Assembly: GCA_018873245.2 (NCBI GenBank)
Contig: JAEMBT020000006.1
Coordinates: forward strand, 1,863,855 to 1,927,854
Direction: 5' to 3'
DNA: 64,000 bases
DNA from: Archegozetes longisetosus
Lineage: Eukaryota; Arthropoda; Arachnida; Sarcoptiformes; Trhypochthoniidae
The notes below the pieces were generated by a model. The model was not told where the DNA came from. It saw only the letters and a program-made list of their open reading frames with translations, and searched no databases. The position numbers and the translations under genes were made by a program. Shown here one piece after another: positions 43,556-55,438 of the stretch (position 1 is the first letter of the stretch; each line of letters begins with the position of its first letter).

Positions 43556-46500
43556 GTGCAATATTTGAACTGATAGAGCTTTTTATTTGGCTTAACGATA
43601 GTTTTCTTAATGATTTAGACCATAAACTTATGAATGATGCTCAAGATTTGATTAATACTATGTTACGAGATGAGGAATCTTCAAAAATCTGCTCTTTACA
43701 TTATCAAGCGAATGAGGAAGTATTAGAATATTGGTTTTGACAGACTCAATCTGTGAGAAAAACTTTTAACACATATTCAAATATTATGTGTTGATGCTAC
43801 TTTCAACCTTAACCGATCTGGATACGCATTATTCATCATTATAACAATAGACGCAAACGAGGAGACTAGAATTGTGGCTTTTGGATTAGTTACAAGTGAT
43901 AAAAAAACTGATATTCTAAATTCATTTTTCAATTGGTTCAAACTTAACAATCCCAATTTCGTCAATATTAAGACAATTATGACAGATAAAAACGATAGTC
44001 AAATAAGTGTTTTAAAGTCTCAATTTCCTAACGCTGATATTACATTGTGTCTATACCACGTATTCAAAACCATGAAGCTAGAAACTAATAAAAAACTTCC
44101 ATTGAGCACTCTACAAAAAATAAGAGGTAATACAAAGTTTTAAAAATATTCTAGTTCTGATATTGAATTGAGATAATGAATGAAATTTTGATATATAATG
44201 ATGTGAAACTATTTCAGCTCTAACCTCGTAATAAGCTAGTCACAATGAAACGAATTTCACTTTAGAGACCCACTTCGGAAAACAGTTAGAGAACGAGTTT
44301 TAACAATTTTATATTCTTTAGTTTCCTTCGCATACGTTTAAGCTTATTATTCTGATAAATTGAAATTTCTAAATCATCTAAATATATTAAAGATTGAAAA
44401 TAGGAAAATATCGATGATAGTTTGTTATTGTAAGCTAAAATTTGCATTTCAGTTAACATTTATTTAGTTTTCGTTCAGAAGAGAGTAATCTCGGACAATC
44501 CACTCATTATCTTTAGGCGATTTATTTTATTGAAAATCTTAAATGAATAAAATTTCAACATAGGCAAACTTTTATGCCAATAGCTTTTTAACTTGAACAA
44601 TCTAACTTTTCCATAATGTTTTAGAATTTAATTTATTTCGAGTATTACTTATTGCTATAAAAATCAATGTTAGGTTCAATTTTTCATCGATCGACAATTA
44701 ACTTTTAAAAATTAGTCTGTCAAATCTTGCGAAATTTTCCATAAAATTCAAATTTTTAGGAAAAAAATTATTTTCTCATTAAAATTTATTTTTCAACTTT
44801 AGTTTATGGCATTAGTTAAAACTCGTATAAAACTTTATAGTTTCTTAAATTTACTAAAACATAACTTTAAGGTTAAAGGCCAGCATAGAATTCGGAAAAT
44901 TTTAAGATTTACTTCATTTAATCTTTGTAAATCAAATTGATAAGTAATCATTTTTGAGTAGAAGATTAAGACGATTCTCACCTATTTTATCTTTAATAAT
45001 TAAGAAATTCTCATTCTCTACCCAAATAATGACACGAAAATGAATAATTTGAAGTATATCATTGATCTAAAGATAATCTCAGATTCAAATTTTCTCATAT
45101 TTTATATATCATTTTCGAAATGAATCGATTTGAAATAAAAATTTTATTCCAAAAATAGAAATTTTCGTTCGAATGGCTCACACTGATCAAGTTGAGAGAT
45201 TCAACGAATTATACAATAAACTGAAAAATGATTTTACGCGAAATACATTCTTCCTGACGTATTTCAATAATAATTGGTTTAATTGTAAAGAAATGTGGGC
45301 GCAATGCTATCGCGCAAAACAATTTAATTTGGGTGAAACAACTAATAACAGACTTAAATCATTAAACAATCATTTGAAAAAATTAGGAAGCTATACTGAC
45401 ACTTTATTAGAATGTTATAACTCAACTATGCGATCATATTCACATTCTGAACAGCAAAAGTCTCTTAAAAGACAAAGAGAAATTCAAAATTCCACTTTTT
45501 ACTAGAAGTGATATTCCAGATGTAATTATCTTCGAACCATTGATAAATCAATGTGTGACCCAGAATATAGCTGATTACATCGTTAATCAAATGAATATGT
45601 CATTCAATTTAAACGTAAGTTTTGAAAAATTGAATGATGACACATATTTAATACAAAGTGAAGGCCACAGAAGGGTTGAAACTTCAATAAGCTCTTACGA
45701 ATGCTACAGATTTCTTGATAAATGTCTCCCGTGCTTCCATATATTCGCTCTGAGAAACCATTTGAATATTGCACTTTTTAATAAAACATTAATACCAGAT
45801 CAATATAATAAAGATGTATATTTTCAAAGTTCTGTTTCATCACCGATTTCCAAACTAAAGTTAAGTAGTCCTATTCGCCAATATTCTCCTCTGTCCAGTA
45901 AAAAATTTTGCGAAGCAAAAATCAAGACGGACAGATTTAGTAATGTGATCTCTAAATCAGGTCAAAACAGATATCTTTCACAACTTAAAGTAGTAAGAAA
46001 TTTAACTGAAGCTTTCGCTGCAAAGAAAGATTTTAAGATTGTAATAGATGATGAGGAAATTCAAGCTCACAGTAATATAGATGAAACTATTGCAGAAGCC
46101 ACAACTCCATCTGAATCAGAAAGCTATGCAACTCAAATAGACCAGCCCAATGTTTCTGATTCTCTCAACATTAGACTTCAGCATAGAGAGAAGTTTGCAG
46201 GAAGACCATCGACACAAACAGCTATAGGGATTCCTCGAAGTAGACCAAAGCCTTCATTGAGAATTCGTAAAAACAAACACCTAAGTTTAACACATATTAG
46301 CAAAAGTTCAGCAAACAAATCAAAAGCTATAATTGAAATTAAAAATGTACTGTTTATTACTATGAATAATAATTCATTTCTATCAATTTAATAGGTGAAT
46401 GATATTCACGATTCATTCTTTTTTAGGAGCTAAATGATTTGGATTATGAATCACAAATTTATAGTGATGATGACGAGATAATAGGTCTTCATTGTAGTAC

Positions 46501-47748
46501 AACTGCTTCGTCATTTGAATGGGTTGATTTTCCAAAATTTCCCATACCTCTTACAATGCATGATCGGGACCTAATAAATGACAAAAATGGTTGGATTCAT
46601 GATGTGATAATCAATGGAATTCAGTATAAACTAAAAGCTGAATTGCCACATATACATGGATTACAGATAAATTTATCGATTTAAAATATTCACCTTAATA
46701 AGGATCCAATACTAACTTATTTAATCATATCTTTATTCATAGGATACATTATTGTGTGGCATGTATTCTCTAAACAAGGAATTCCCTAAAATTCCAATAT
46801 TCCAAGCACTCCCTCAAAAAGGGTTTTTCGTGCAAATCCTCAATTTAGAGACGCATAAACATTGGGTTTGTATTTCTGGATATTGTGAACCGAAGCAAAC
46901 GATTTCGATTGATGTCTGGGATTCGCTAAACAGTAACATTGCTGATAATGACCTCATTTCCCGTCTCGAGTTTGTTCAAATGTCACGATTTGGAATATTG
47001 CAAGGAATTTTCACTTATTCCCTTTCTACACCCTTAACCTTACTTTCCCACAGATGAACATAAATCACAAAACAGGAACCAGACAATCAGGATTAGTAAT
47101 TCAAAAGTATCCCCACTCCTAACCATTGCCTAACAAAAATAACTCCTCTTTCTCGACTATTGGTTAAAACTTGTTAAGCCTCTACCCTAAGTTTAGGTCG
47201 AAATCTTCCTATAAGAGTGATCGACAAATATATATTCTTGGTCTTTTACCTCATATTACCATAATAAAATAGCTCCTGTAGTTACAATAGTTGTGTTATT
47301 GTTACGAAATTGTGTTGTGCTACGATTCTATGTTGCAATATTTGGAATTTTTTTTCAAAGAATTACAGACCAATTAGATGTAGCCTCTTGTGGAGTCCAT
47401 GCTATAACAAACGCTATTGTTTTATGCAACGATGGGTACCCGGACTATTATGTCTACTTCAGAAAAGAAATGCGTGATCATTTGATTTCAATCATTGAAA
47501 ACGGAGATCATGTCGAGTTATTCAATAGCGAGACATTCGAACTACGATCACGAACAATTTCTAAAAAAGTAAAGGCTGTTTTCTGTTATTGTCGAAAACC
47601 AGATGATGATACAGAAATGGTTCAATGTAATCGCTGCTTCGAATGGTTTCATTCGCGATGTTTGACAACTCCTATTGACAGATATTCATTATGGTATTGC
47701 AGCAATTATTGTGGAACCCGCGTTCTAAAAAGACTATCAAATTTCTGA
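43556..47748 (+). pseudogene. MULE-type transposase + SWIM + Ulp1-like protease + PHD finger gene, broken
   Basis: Exon 1 (to 44126) has LCVDATFNLNRSGYALF, TDKKTDILNSFFNWFK, IMTDKNDSQISVLKSQFP and ITLCLYHVFKTMK, the pattern of a MULE DDE domain as in ZSWIM3-like proteins. A 1-kb intron joins in phase to 45159 (IREIFVRMAHTDQVERFNELY). A SWIM motif follows (ECYRFLDKCLPCFHIFALR), with its first Cys replaced. From 46439 the frame resembles a C48/Ulp1 protease: NDKNGWIHDVIINGIQYKLK, KHWVCIS (His), ISIDVWDSLNS (Asp), DQLDVASCGVHAI (Gln, Cys). The end (from about 47575) is a PHD finger: FCYCRKPDDDTEMVQCNRCF, WFHSRCL, LWYCSNYC. Damage: a stop and frameshift near 43740-43790, a frameshift near 45480, a mutated donor near 46669 (ATAAAT), and a 343-bp insertion at 46997. 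Probably a decayed transposon gene. Confidence 0.75.
46997..47339. mobile_element. 343-bp MITE inside the Ulp1-like domain
   Basis: Inserted between two copies of ATTTGGAAT (46988-46996 and 47340-47348), a perfect 9-bp duplication. Ends are ATTGCAAGG and the inverse of ATTGCAACA. Skipping the insert and one copy of the duplication joins the Ulp1-like reading frame without a break (SRFGIFFQRITDQLD). No coding content. Confidence 0.85.
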
Positions 47749-47799
47749 AATTTCCTTAAATTTATTTAGACACATTTTGAATTCTTAATTATTATATTA

Positions 47800-48480
47800 A
47801 TAGTTTTTATTCATGCCAAAATCTAGTTTAGGTATAAGCTTGGAAATTAGAAAATTCACGAAAAGATTTCACCTCAATTATTTTGTACTTTCAATTTTGT
47901 GTTTAATTTTGAAAACATTCAAATGTGTAAAGTATAATATTTAATAAAAGTATCATTTTCAAAACACGTGTATTTATGATTTCATAATTGAATAAGATAC
48001 ATGAATACAATCAATAGATTTATAAGAAATTTTCTCAGATTATATATCTACAGTCTTTATACACCTAAAAACTATAATTTTATTCATACTATTTCAATTC
48101 GAGCTTAAAAATTCTGAATTTATGGCTTAAAGAATCACTGTATCAGTATCTAAAACTTGATATCCAAAATTGCTAAAGATTCTTGAAAATATTTTCTACA
48201 TTTATTCCATTTTTTCGTAGTTTATTTTGGCTCCATAATTATAAAATGATAGAAAATGCTCTAATTGTAAACAGAAAAAATTTTAATGAAGGAAAATATG
48301 AAATAAGAAATTAATAAAATCAAGAATCTTTTGAAAATTGAAATATCAAAATTTAAATTATGACGTAATAGATATTTTTTCTAGATCATAAATTAAAAAT
48401 TTTAAAGCTCTAACCGAAATAAAATTAGTAAAATTATAGTCTTAAGTTACAGAATAAAATAAAATAAATCTTAGAAACAA
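47800..48480. other. AT-rich region, no gene seen
   Basis: Contains an AATAAA near 47943 that may be the old 3' signal of the upstream gene. Nothing else. Confidence 0.35.
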
Positions 48481-48483
48481 TTC

Positions 48484-48680
48484 GGGTGAAAGGGTGTATT
48501 TGAGTGTATAGGGCTCCCTGAAGCTCCGCCCACAAGCGATACTTCGTTGGATGCAGTACATCGAGCTAAAAATTTTGATACTTTAGTTGACCACCACCAA
48601 CCCGAACCTGGCCACTCATGGCCAACTCTGGCCAGCACCCGAAAGGAGTGGCCAATCTTCACCAGATTCGAATTGTAGAC
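48484..48680. mobile_element. Half copy of the GGGTGAA palindromic MITE family
   Basis: Shares with the complete element at 51914-52398 the start GGGTGAA and segments such as GCCCACAAG, ATCGAGCT, TTTTGATAC and CCCGAACCTGGCCACT, in the same order. The second half is not recognisable. Confidence 0.55.
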
Positions 48681-49007
48681 TCTTCTTATCATTCCGAGTC
48701 CAAAAATACTTCACTTAACCGCCTCACAGCAGAATCTAGTTAGTGCAGGTAGGGGTTTGCGGGGAACATCAGTTCAACAATAAATTATGTTTACATTAAA
48801 TTTATTTTGTACCCGAATTTAAAATTTCGTGTAAACTCGATTTTTCCTTTATAATTTTTTCTTCAATTGTGATTTTATGATTTTAACAAACTTTTATAAA
48901 ACCGGGGGAGTTTTTCTTCATTTTAATAAAAGCCGCATCAAAATTGAATGAGTGGTTCAAAGTTATAAAACTTTGTATCCCTAAAGTTAGTTTTCGTGCT
49001 GACTGTA

Positions 49008-50715
49008 TATTGTTATATTCGTCTCAGATAGACCTTTCTATCACACCTACTGATGACCTTTGACTTTCGGTGTTACTGAGGGGTGACCTTTTGTATTACC
49101 GGCGGTTGACCAGAGGTCATAGATCATTGTGTATATGCTCATTCTTCTCGTCTCAACTAGACCTTTCTACGACACCATCATATGATAAGCTTTGGATCTT
49201 GAGTATTACCTAGTGTGATCTTTTGTATCACCGACGGTTGATAAGAGGATACAGGTCACTGTGTGTATGCTCATTCTTTTGCTAGCACGACATTACAACT
49301 CAAGCGACACTACCACGCACGACATTACCGCGTAACGACACTACCGCGCAAATGAGACTATCGCGCAAATGAAACTACCGCGTAAAGGATACTACCTCGC
49401 AAACTTTATTAACGCGTAAAATAAATACCTCACAAACTATACTACCGCGTGGTTGTGACGTTTACACGGTAGTCTCATTTGCGCGGTAGTGTTGTTTGCG
49501 CGGTAATGTCATGTAATCATTCTTTTCGTTCCGACCTTATCTTTCTATTGTCTCTATACGCAGTGAAATATATTTAACAATATTTTAAAGATTTTCATAC
49601 AGTATGTAGCAAATTTTATGATCATTATTAAAGAGCGGAATTTATTATATATGATTATTAAATATCTAAAATGACTATTTTTAGGATTTTGGAAATTATT
49701 TGTGGTGATAAACCAAAGTTCGATACAAATGTTTGAGTTAAAGAGCTATCAAAACGAAATATTCGCTTATTCCATGCGAATTTGAGAGATTATTCTCAAG
49801 ATTTAAAAGAGTTATCACAGACAAACGTCGAGGTTTCATAACCAACAATTTAAAGGTGTATTTGTTTCCTTGTTGTAAACTTTTGCCTTTTTAATAACTT
49901 AAAATAAGTAAAATAATCACAGGCTTTTTCTTTGAACTTATAATTAACATAGGAAAAAAACTAATATTAAAAATGCATGCAAATTCTTAAAGATACTACA
50001 TAATATATTTATTGCAGTGCAATTAATCTAGCTTCGTAAAGATCTAAATTAGTTTTAAGCTGTATATGCACCAAAAATGAGACTATACTTAGAAATGTTA
50101 ATCATCGGATGGTTAAATCATCCCATATATGCACTTATATAGTTAGACATCTAAATTATAAATTCACATACGGGCATAATTATATGGCTAAAATACATTG
50201 TGATTCCTGGATTTGCGTATATATTAATTGGTTATAACAATAAGAAATCATATCAAAACATGATTTTACACAATGATCCGGTCTATGATAATAACAAAAG
50301 TTACTTTTTTACTCAAATTATTGTGTCTGAAAGCAATAGAAAGGTCTGATTGAGACGAGAAGTATTAGCATACACACGAAAACCAGATCTCTAGTTGCCC
50401 ATTGTTAATACCGAAGGTAAAACGTCATTGTGTGTAAATGAATTAGAAATATCTGGTCAAGACGAGAAGAATGAGTATACACGCAATGACCTGCGATCTC
50501 TGGTCAACCGTCGATAACACCAGTGGTCAAAGGTCACCGTGTATAGCTGTGATAGAAAGGTCTAGTTAAGACGAAAAGAATGAGCATATACACAATGACC
50601 TATAACCTCTGGTCAACCGCCGGTAATACAAAAGGCCACCCGTGGGTAACACCGAATGTCAAAGTTCATCATCAGTAGGTGCGATAGAAAGGTCTATCTG
50701 AGACGAGTATAACGA
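49008..50715. mobile_element. Foldback-type element with tandemly repeated inverted arms
   Basis: Left arm (49014-49280) has two tandem units of about 133 bp (GTCTCAGATAGACCTTTCTA ... GTGTATATGCTCATTCTT). The right arm (about 50340-50715) has the same units inverted. Between them, near 49290-49515, lies a second inverted array of short units of the type ACTACCGCGCAAATGA, and then AT-rich sequence. Ends are ATTGTTATATTCGTCTC and the inverse of a close match. Tandem units within inverted arms are typical of foldback elements. No ORF is supported. Confidence 0.7.
49300..49515. repeat. ACTACCGCG short-unit inverted array
   Basis: Left part has about eight copies of ACTACCGCG(C/T)AAA with variants; right part (49468-49515) has the inverse, TTTGCGCGGTAGTG. 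The units are 15-20 bp and GC-rich in an AT-rich setting. Confidence 0.75.
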
Positions 50716-50954
50716 TATATATATATATATTATAGGGGTCTAAGATCTCTAACACCCCTAGTCCGTAGTCCTCAATTCGGCCCTGTTAAGAAAGATATGG
50801 CCAAAAATCCAGAGTAAGTTTTACATTATGGGTGTGTGTGACCCCTGTAATTGTTGACAAATTGGTTGACTCAGAGTTCAGTACATCCTTTACTAGTTTT
50901 CGCTTGTGATTATCATAATTTGTGATATCTCTTCATACTTACCAGTGATGGACA

Positions 50955-52465
50955 TGTCTTCACGAGACATTCATATACGGCATATCATGCTGTATGAGTT
51001 CCGACGCGGAACTTCTGCCAGTCACCGTCGATAACATCAATAGTTTCTTCAAAAATACGGCCAAACTGACGACTGTTACCCCTTGGTTCGCTAAGCTCAG
51101 GGATGGTAACTTTGGTTTAGATGACCAACTAGTCAGGTCGACCATCGGAGGTCGATGACGATGTTCTGACACAACTGGTTGAAGATAACCCAAAGTATAC
51201 CACTCGAGAGTTGGCATTGATACGGAAGTGTCACATGTGACTGTATTCAACCACTTGGTTGCTCTCGGAAAGCAATAAAAGTGCGGCGTTTGGGTCTATC
51301 ATGAGCTCAGTCCACATCATAAACAACATAGAGTTGATGTTTGCGAGTTGTTGCTCTCATAACATGAGTCCGACCCGTTTCTTCACCGTATCGTTACCAC
51401 AGATGAAGAATGGATTCTATATATCAATATCACCAGAAAGGGCCAATGGTTGGGTGATGGCCAGAGATCAGTTCCAACGGCTAAACCTGGTCTACATTCC
51501 AAAATTGTTATGCTTTCTCTCTGGTGGGATATGAGTGGTATTATCCACTACGGGCTCCTGTATGAGGACCAGACTATCACCGCCGATATCTAGTCAACAA
51601 TTAGAGCGGTTACGATTGGCAGTTGAAAGACAGCGCCCGGCACTCATCAATAGGAAAGTTATGGTCTTCCATCAGAACAATAACAGACCCCACACTGCAA
51701 AGATCACAAAGAAGAGATTGAAGGAGTTTGGATGGGAAGTCATGCCTCATCCACCATATAGTCCAGACATTGCGTCATCTGATTACCACCTGTTCCGGTC
51801 TCTTCAAAATAAATTGGATGGACAGAGATTTGAAAATCGAGAGACTGTCGAAATTGCCATCAGAGATTTCTTCGCCTCTAAAGACAAGGCCTTTTTCAAG
51901 AGAGGCATTGAACGGGTGAATCCGGGCTAATGGGTCTAAAGGGGTTCCCGATCCCCTACCCACAAGTGTGATATATCATTGGATTCAGTTCGTCAAGCTG
52001 AGCATTTTGATACCACACTTGACTACTTCTTATCCGAACCTGGCCACTTCTGGATAACTCCTGACGGGAGTGGCTGACCCAGGCCAAGTGATATATCATT
52101 GGACTCAGGACATCGAACTGAGCAATTTGATGCCTCACTTGATCAATTATCTCAAGTAGTTCTTGAGATATCCATCATTGTTTGATTTAGTAACTCGTAA
52201 TGGATAAACCTGGATTCTCGAGTCGTAACCCATTTTCGAGGGGGTTAGGTCTCGGTGGCCAGAAGTGGCCAGGTTCGGGTTGCAAGTACTCAAGTGTGGT
52301 ATCGAAATGTTCAGCTCGACGAACTGAATCCAATGATGTACTACACTTGGAGGTGGGTGGTCGGGAAACCCTTTAGACCCATTAGCCCGGATTTACCCCA
52401 TTGAACAGTTACCACAAAGATGGGAAGGCATCATAGATAATGATGGAGATTATTTAGTTAATTAA
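50955..52465 (+). pseudogene. mariner transposase, highly degenerate, with nested MITE
   Basis: Starts MSSRDIHIRHIMLYEFRRGT; later parts read RQRPALINRKVMVFHQNNNR, KRLKEFGWEVMPHPPYSPDI and SSDYHLFRSLQNKLDGQRF, FFASKDKAFFKRGIE. The reading continues after the inserted 485-bp element as QLPQRWEGIIDNDGDYLVN and a stop at 52463-52465. The second catalytic Asp of the usual HxDN(A)RPH motif reads Asn here (HQNNNRPH), and many frameshifts and stops occur between 51000 and 51530. A member of the mariner DD34D group, long dead. Confidence 0.82.
51914..52398. mobile_element. 485-bp palindromic MITE (GGGTRAATCC ends)
   Basis: Ends GGGTGAATCCGGGCTAATGG and the inverse of GGGTAAATCCGGGCTAATGG; the inverted arms reach about 200 bp. 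Flanked by a perfect 8-bp duplication CATTGAAC (51906-51913, 52399-52406). It lies in the C-terminal part of the mariner transposase. Superfamily not assigned; 8-bp duplications occur in hAT, P and Merlin elements, and the GG start would fit Merlin. Confidence 0.85.
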
Positions 52466-52469
52466 TGTT

Positions 52470-53309
52470 TAAAACTTTGTGTATAATTAAATTGAAATTT
52501 TCTATATGTTTGGCCACTTATTTATTAACAAACTAATAATAAAGAGTACGTAAATGTGAGTATCAAACAATTTACTTTAAAAAGTAGAGCATACTCTATC
52601 GAGTCCAACCTGACTCTTAGATAGAGAATTAGGCAAAAGTAAATTGGAATCTAACATTGAGGTCCCTTATTTCAATTTACTCATTCCTAGACACACACAT
52701 TAAATGTGAAATTATATCGATCCTCAGTCACAAAAATAAACGTGACAATGTGTTTTCGGGGGATACGCCAAGTAAAATCGCAAATCAACCTTGGATGTAA
52801 TAGCTTGCATAAAAGTCTAAAATAAAAAATGCACTTTTTTAAAGGACTCTTAAAAGTAACTCTTAAGACCAATTTTTCGGGAATTTTTTTACCGATGTTC
52901 TGGTCATTTGCGGTGAATAAAACTTATATATCTGAAATCAGCTTAAGCTATAGATTATTTATATACAAAGTTTATGTCGAAAATCTCTGGCCACGTAAAG
53001 TCTAGTTCAACCAACAATTGTTTAGGATTTCCTTATCTTTTACATTTTGCATTTGAAATACTTATCGCTCCAGCATAGTGGTTTCTTCAAAACATTTATT
53101 TCCAAATCTGGAGATTTGATCAGCAAAAAGAGAAGTCAATTGTGCATTAATTCTGTTAGACATTGCGTGTATCTCGTTTCATGAATCACTTATTTCACAA
53201 TTTTAAAATAAATGATTAATATTATATTAATATTTGTTGATTTTACTATCAATGATTTAATAAAAGTTAAAATTTTTGAATGATGATATTTTGTCTATTG
53301 TTAATTTTT
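52470..53309. other. AT-rich region, no gene seen
   Basis: No supported coding region, RNA gene or repeat boundary. Confidence 0.4.
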
Positions 53310-53317
53310 AAGTTTTA

Positions 53318-53499
53318 TAGGGAGTCCGAGTCCAGGACCTGAAGTCTTTATCAAAGACCCGGACTCGGACATCTAGCTCAGGATCCGGACCTGAACTTCT
53401 GCCAAATATAAGGACTTGGACCCGGACTTTAGGACCTCAGGACCTTAGATCCCAGGTCTTTAACCGTCTTGAGGTCCGGACTCGCTCATCAGTACACTA
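53318..53499. mobile_element. Short hAT-like MITE (GGACCTGA/GAGTCCGG motifs)
   Basis: A 182-bp element beginning TAGGGAGTCC and ending in the inverse of TAGTGTACTG, filled with GAGTCCGGACC-type motifs. The flanks AAGTTTTA and AAGTATTT match at six of eight positions, consistent with an old 8-bp duplication. Confidence 0.5.
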
Positions 53500-53749
53500 A
53501 AGTATTTTTATCTCTTCTGAAAGATATATAAAAGCCACCGAAAAAATCTTTTCTTTAGATAATGCAGACTCTGAATAACGAGGGAGGGTATCGAAGTGTA
53601 AATCTCAGAATTTGATGAATTTTTTTTACAAGCCAATTTCAAGGTGCTGATTACGAATATAAAGTTTATTTTTGCGTAAAGTGGAATTACGTATTTTTTG
53701 AACAGTTTCCTAGTAGCCATTGTTCTCAATATTAAAAGTAATAAAAGAT

Positions 53750-53777
53750 TGAGAGAGAGAGAGAGAGAGAGAGAGAG
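53750..53777. repeat. (GA)n microsatellite
   Basis: About 14 GA units without interruption. Confidence 0.9.
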
Positions 53778-53779
53778 TT

Positions 53780-54455
53780 GCTTATGATAATGAATACAAA
53801 TTAAAGTTATCTTAATATTAGATAATTTAATTTAACTTTTGGTCTCTTTTGTTGTATTGATTCAACTCAACAAAACTTGGGATTAAAACAAATAAAAACA
53901 ACATTTTTGTCAATCAAAGATTAATTCATTGGTATCTCATTTCTAAAGCCATGAAATGTATGTATTCACCCATAAATTATGAGTGAAGTATGCGAGCATT
54001 TCGTTCCCTTTCCTAAATACTGTTATTATAAACAAAAGTTAACAAAGACATATTTTGTGAACTGGCCCACAATAATAACGTCAATCATTGACTGTTCATG
54101 TGCTAAAACATTGATAAGATGTAAAAGTACTGATATAATTAAGGGGAGACAAACTTTAAATTCTGGCATGTAATATATTGATGAATACATATCTTTCATG
54201 GCTTTACTCATTTCAGAACTGATTTTTTTATTGATTCCTTATTCTCAACCGAATGATTGAAAGAATTCAAATAAAATTTCGAAAGTTCATTGACTTATGC
54301 ATCGTTCAAACCTTAATTGAAAATACTTTAGAACTTTTTTTAAGAACTTATTAAGAGCTTGTTAAGAACTTTAAACATCTTATTAATTAATAAATATAAT
54401 ATTCAATTATTAGGCGATAAAATAATGTTGGCTTCATTTTATAAATAATGAAATA
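53780..54455. other. AT-rich region, no gene seen
   Basis: No feature supported. Confidence 0.35.
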
Positions 54456-54464
54456 GACCATAAG

Positions 54465-55310
54465 GGTAACACGATATAATATCGCCGACAAAATATCGCT
54501 TCTCAAAAATATCGCCCGACATAATATCGCTCGACATAATATCGCGCGATAAAAACTCGAGCGACAAAATATCGAATTAGCGTTTTTGAATAGCTTGTAA
54601 TGTCACTTGTAATGTAATGTACTATAACATACTATAATATTACAGAACTGTAAATGTTTTATTACAATAAAATAATGTACATATATATATATAATGAAAA
54701 AATATAATTATTAGTACTACTGCGCGCGCCTCAATTATCTGAGCCCACAAGATGCAAAACCGTGGGCGGACACGGAGGGGGTCCATCGTAAGATAAAAAC
54801 GTAAGATAAGATCGTAAGAGAAAAGAAAATGTGGTTAAGGATTTTGGAAACAGAACAGTCAATGAATATTTGCTTGGAGTTGCTAATAACATTTCGTTTT
54901 AAACTTTTAATCAGTTAGTTTTTATTTTGTATGTTTTATAGTTTTTATTACGTTTAAGTCGTTCATTTTCAACATGTATTTCATAACATGTAATTATCTA
55001 TTTTTCATATAATTTTCCGTTCTTATCGATTATCTATCGTTTGTGATTATTTTTTATTGAAGAAATTCCTTTTTTATCAGAACATCCGTTTTAAATGCCT
55101 CTGATGCCAATTGTGCACAACTATAGCATGATTCATGTTTTTACAGAAGTTCATACTTTTAATTTTTAATTTTTTACGATTTAAAGGTATTTTGTCTGAC
55201 GATATTTTTTATACGCGATATTATGTCGAGCGATATTTTTTACACGCATTATTATGTCGAGCAATATTATGTCGCGCAATATTATTGCGGCGATGTTATA
55301 ACGTGCAATC
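54465..55310. mobile_element. MITE with 9-bp target duplication and CGATATTATGTCG repeats (MULE-like)
   Basis: An 846-bp element with ends GGTAACACGATATAATATCG and the inverse of GATTGCACGTTATAACATCG, flanked by a perfect 9-bp duplication GACCATAAG (54456-54464, 55311-55319). Both ends carry several copies of ATAATATCGC/CGACATAATATCG. Nine-bp duplications are typical of Mutator-like elements, so a MULE origin is likely. No ORF. Confidence 0.82.
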
Positions 55311-55438
55311 GACCATAAGCAATAGTTGAATAAACCTTTTTTGAAAAAATATAATTAATAGAAAAGATAAGAATTGATAATATATCTTTCTTTTAGAGAA
55401 AATTCTTAATCAATATTGATACTATTACTTTGATATTA

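Noticed and set aside
50960-51250. Minus-strand 96-aa ORF
   Set aside because: It is antisense to the degenerate mariner transposase.
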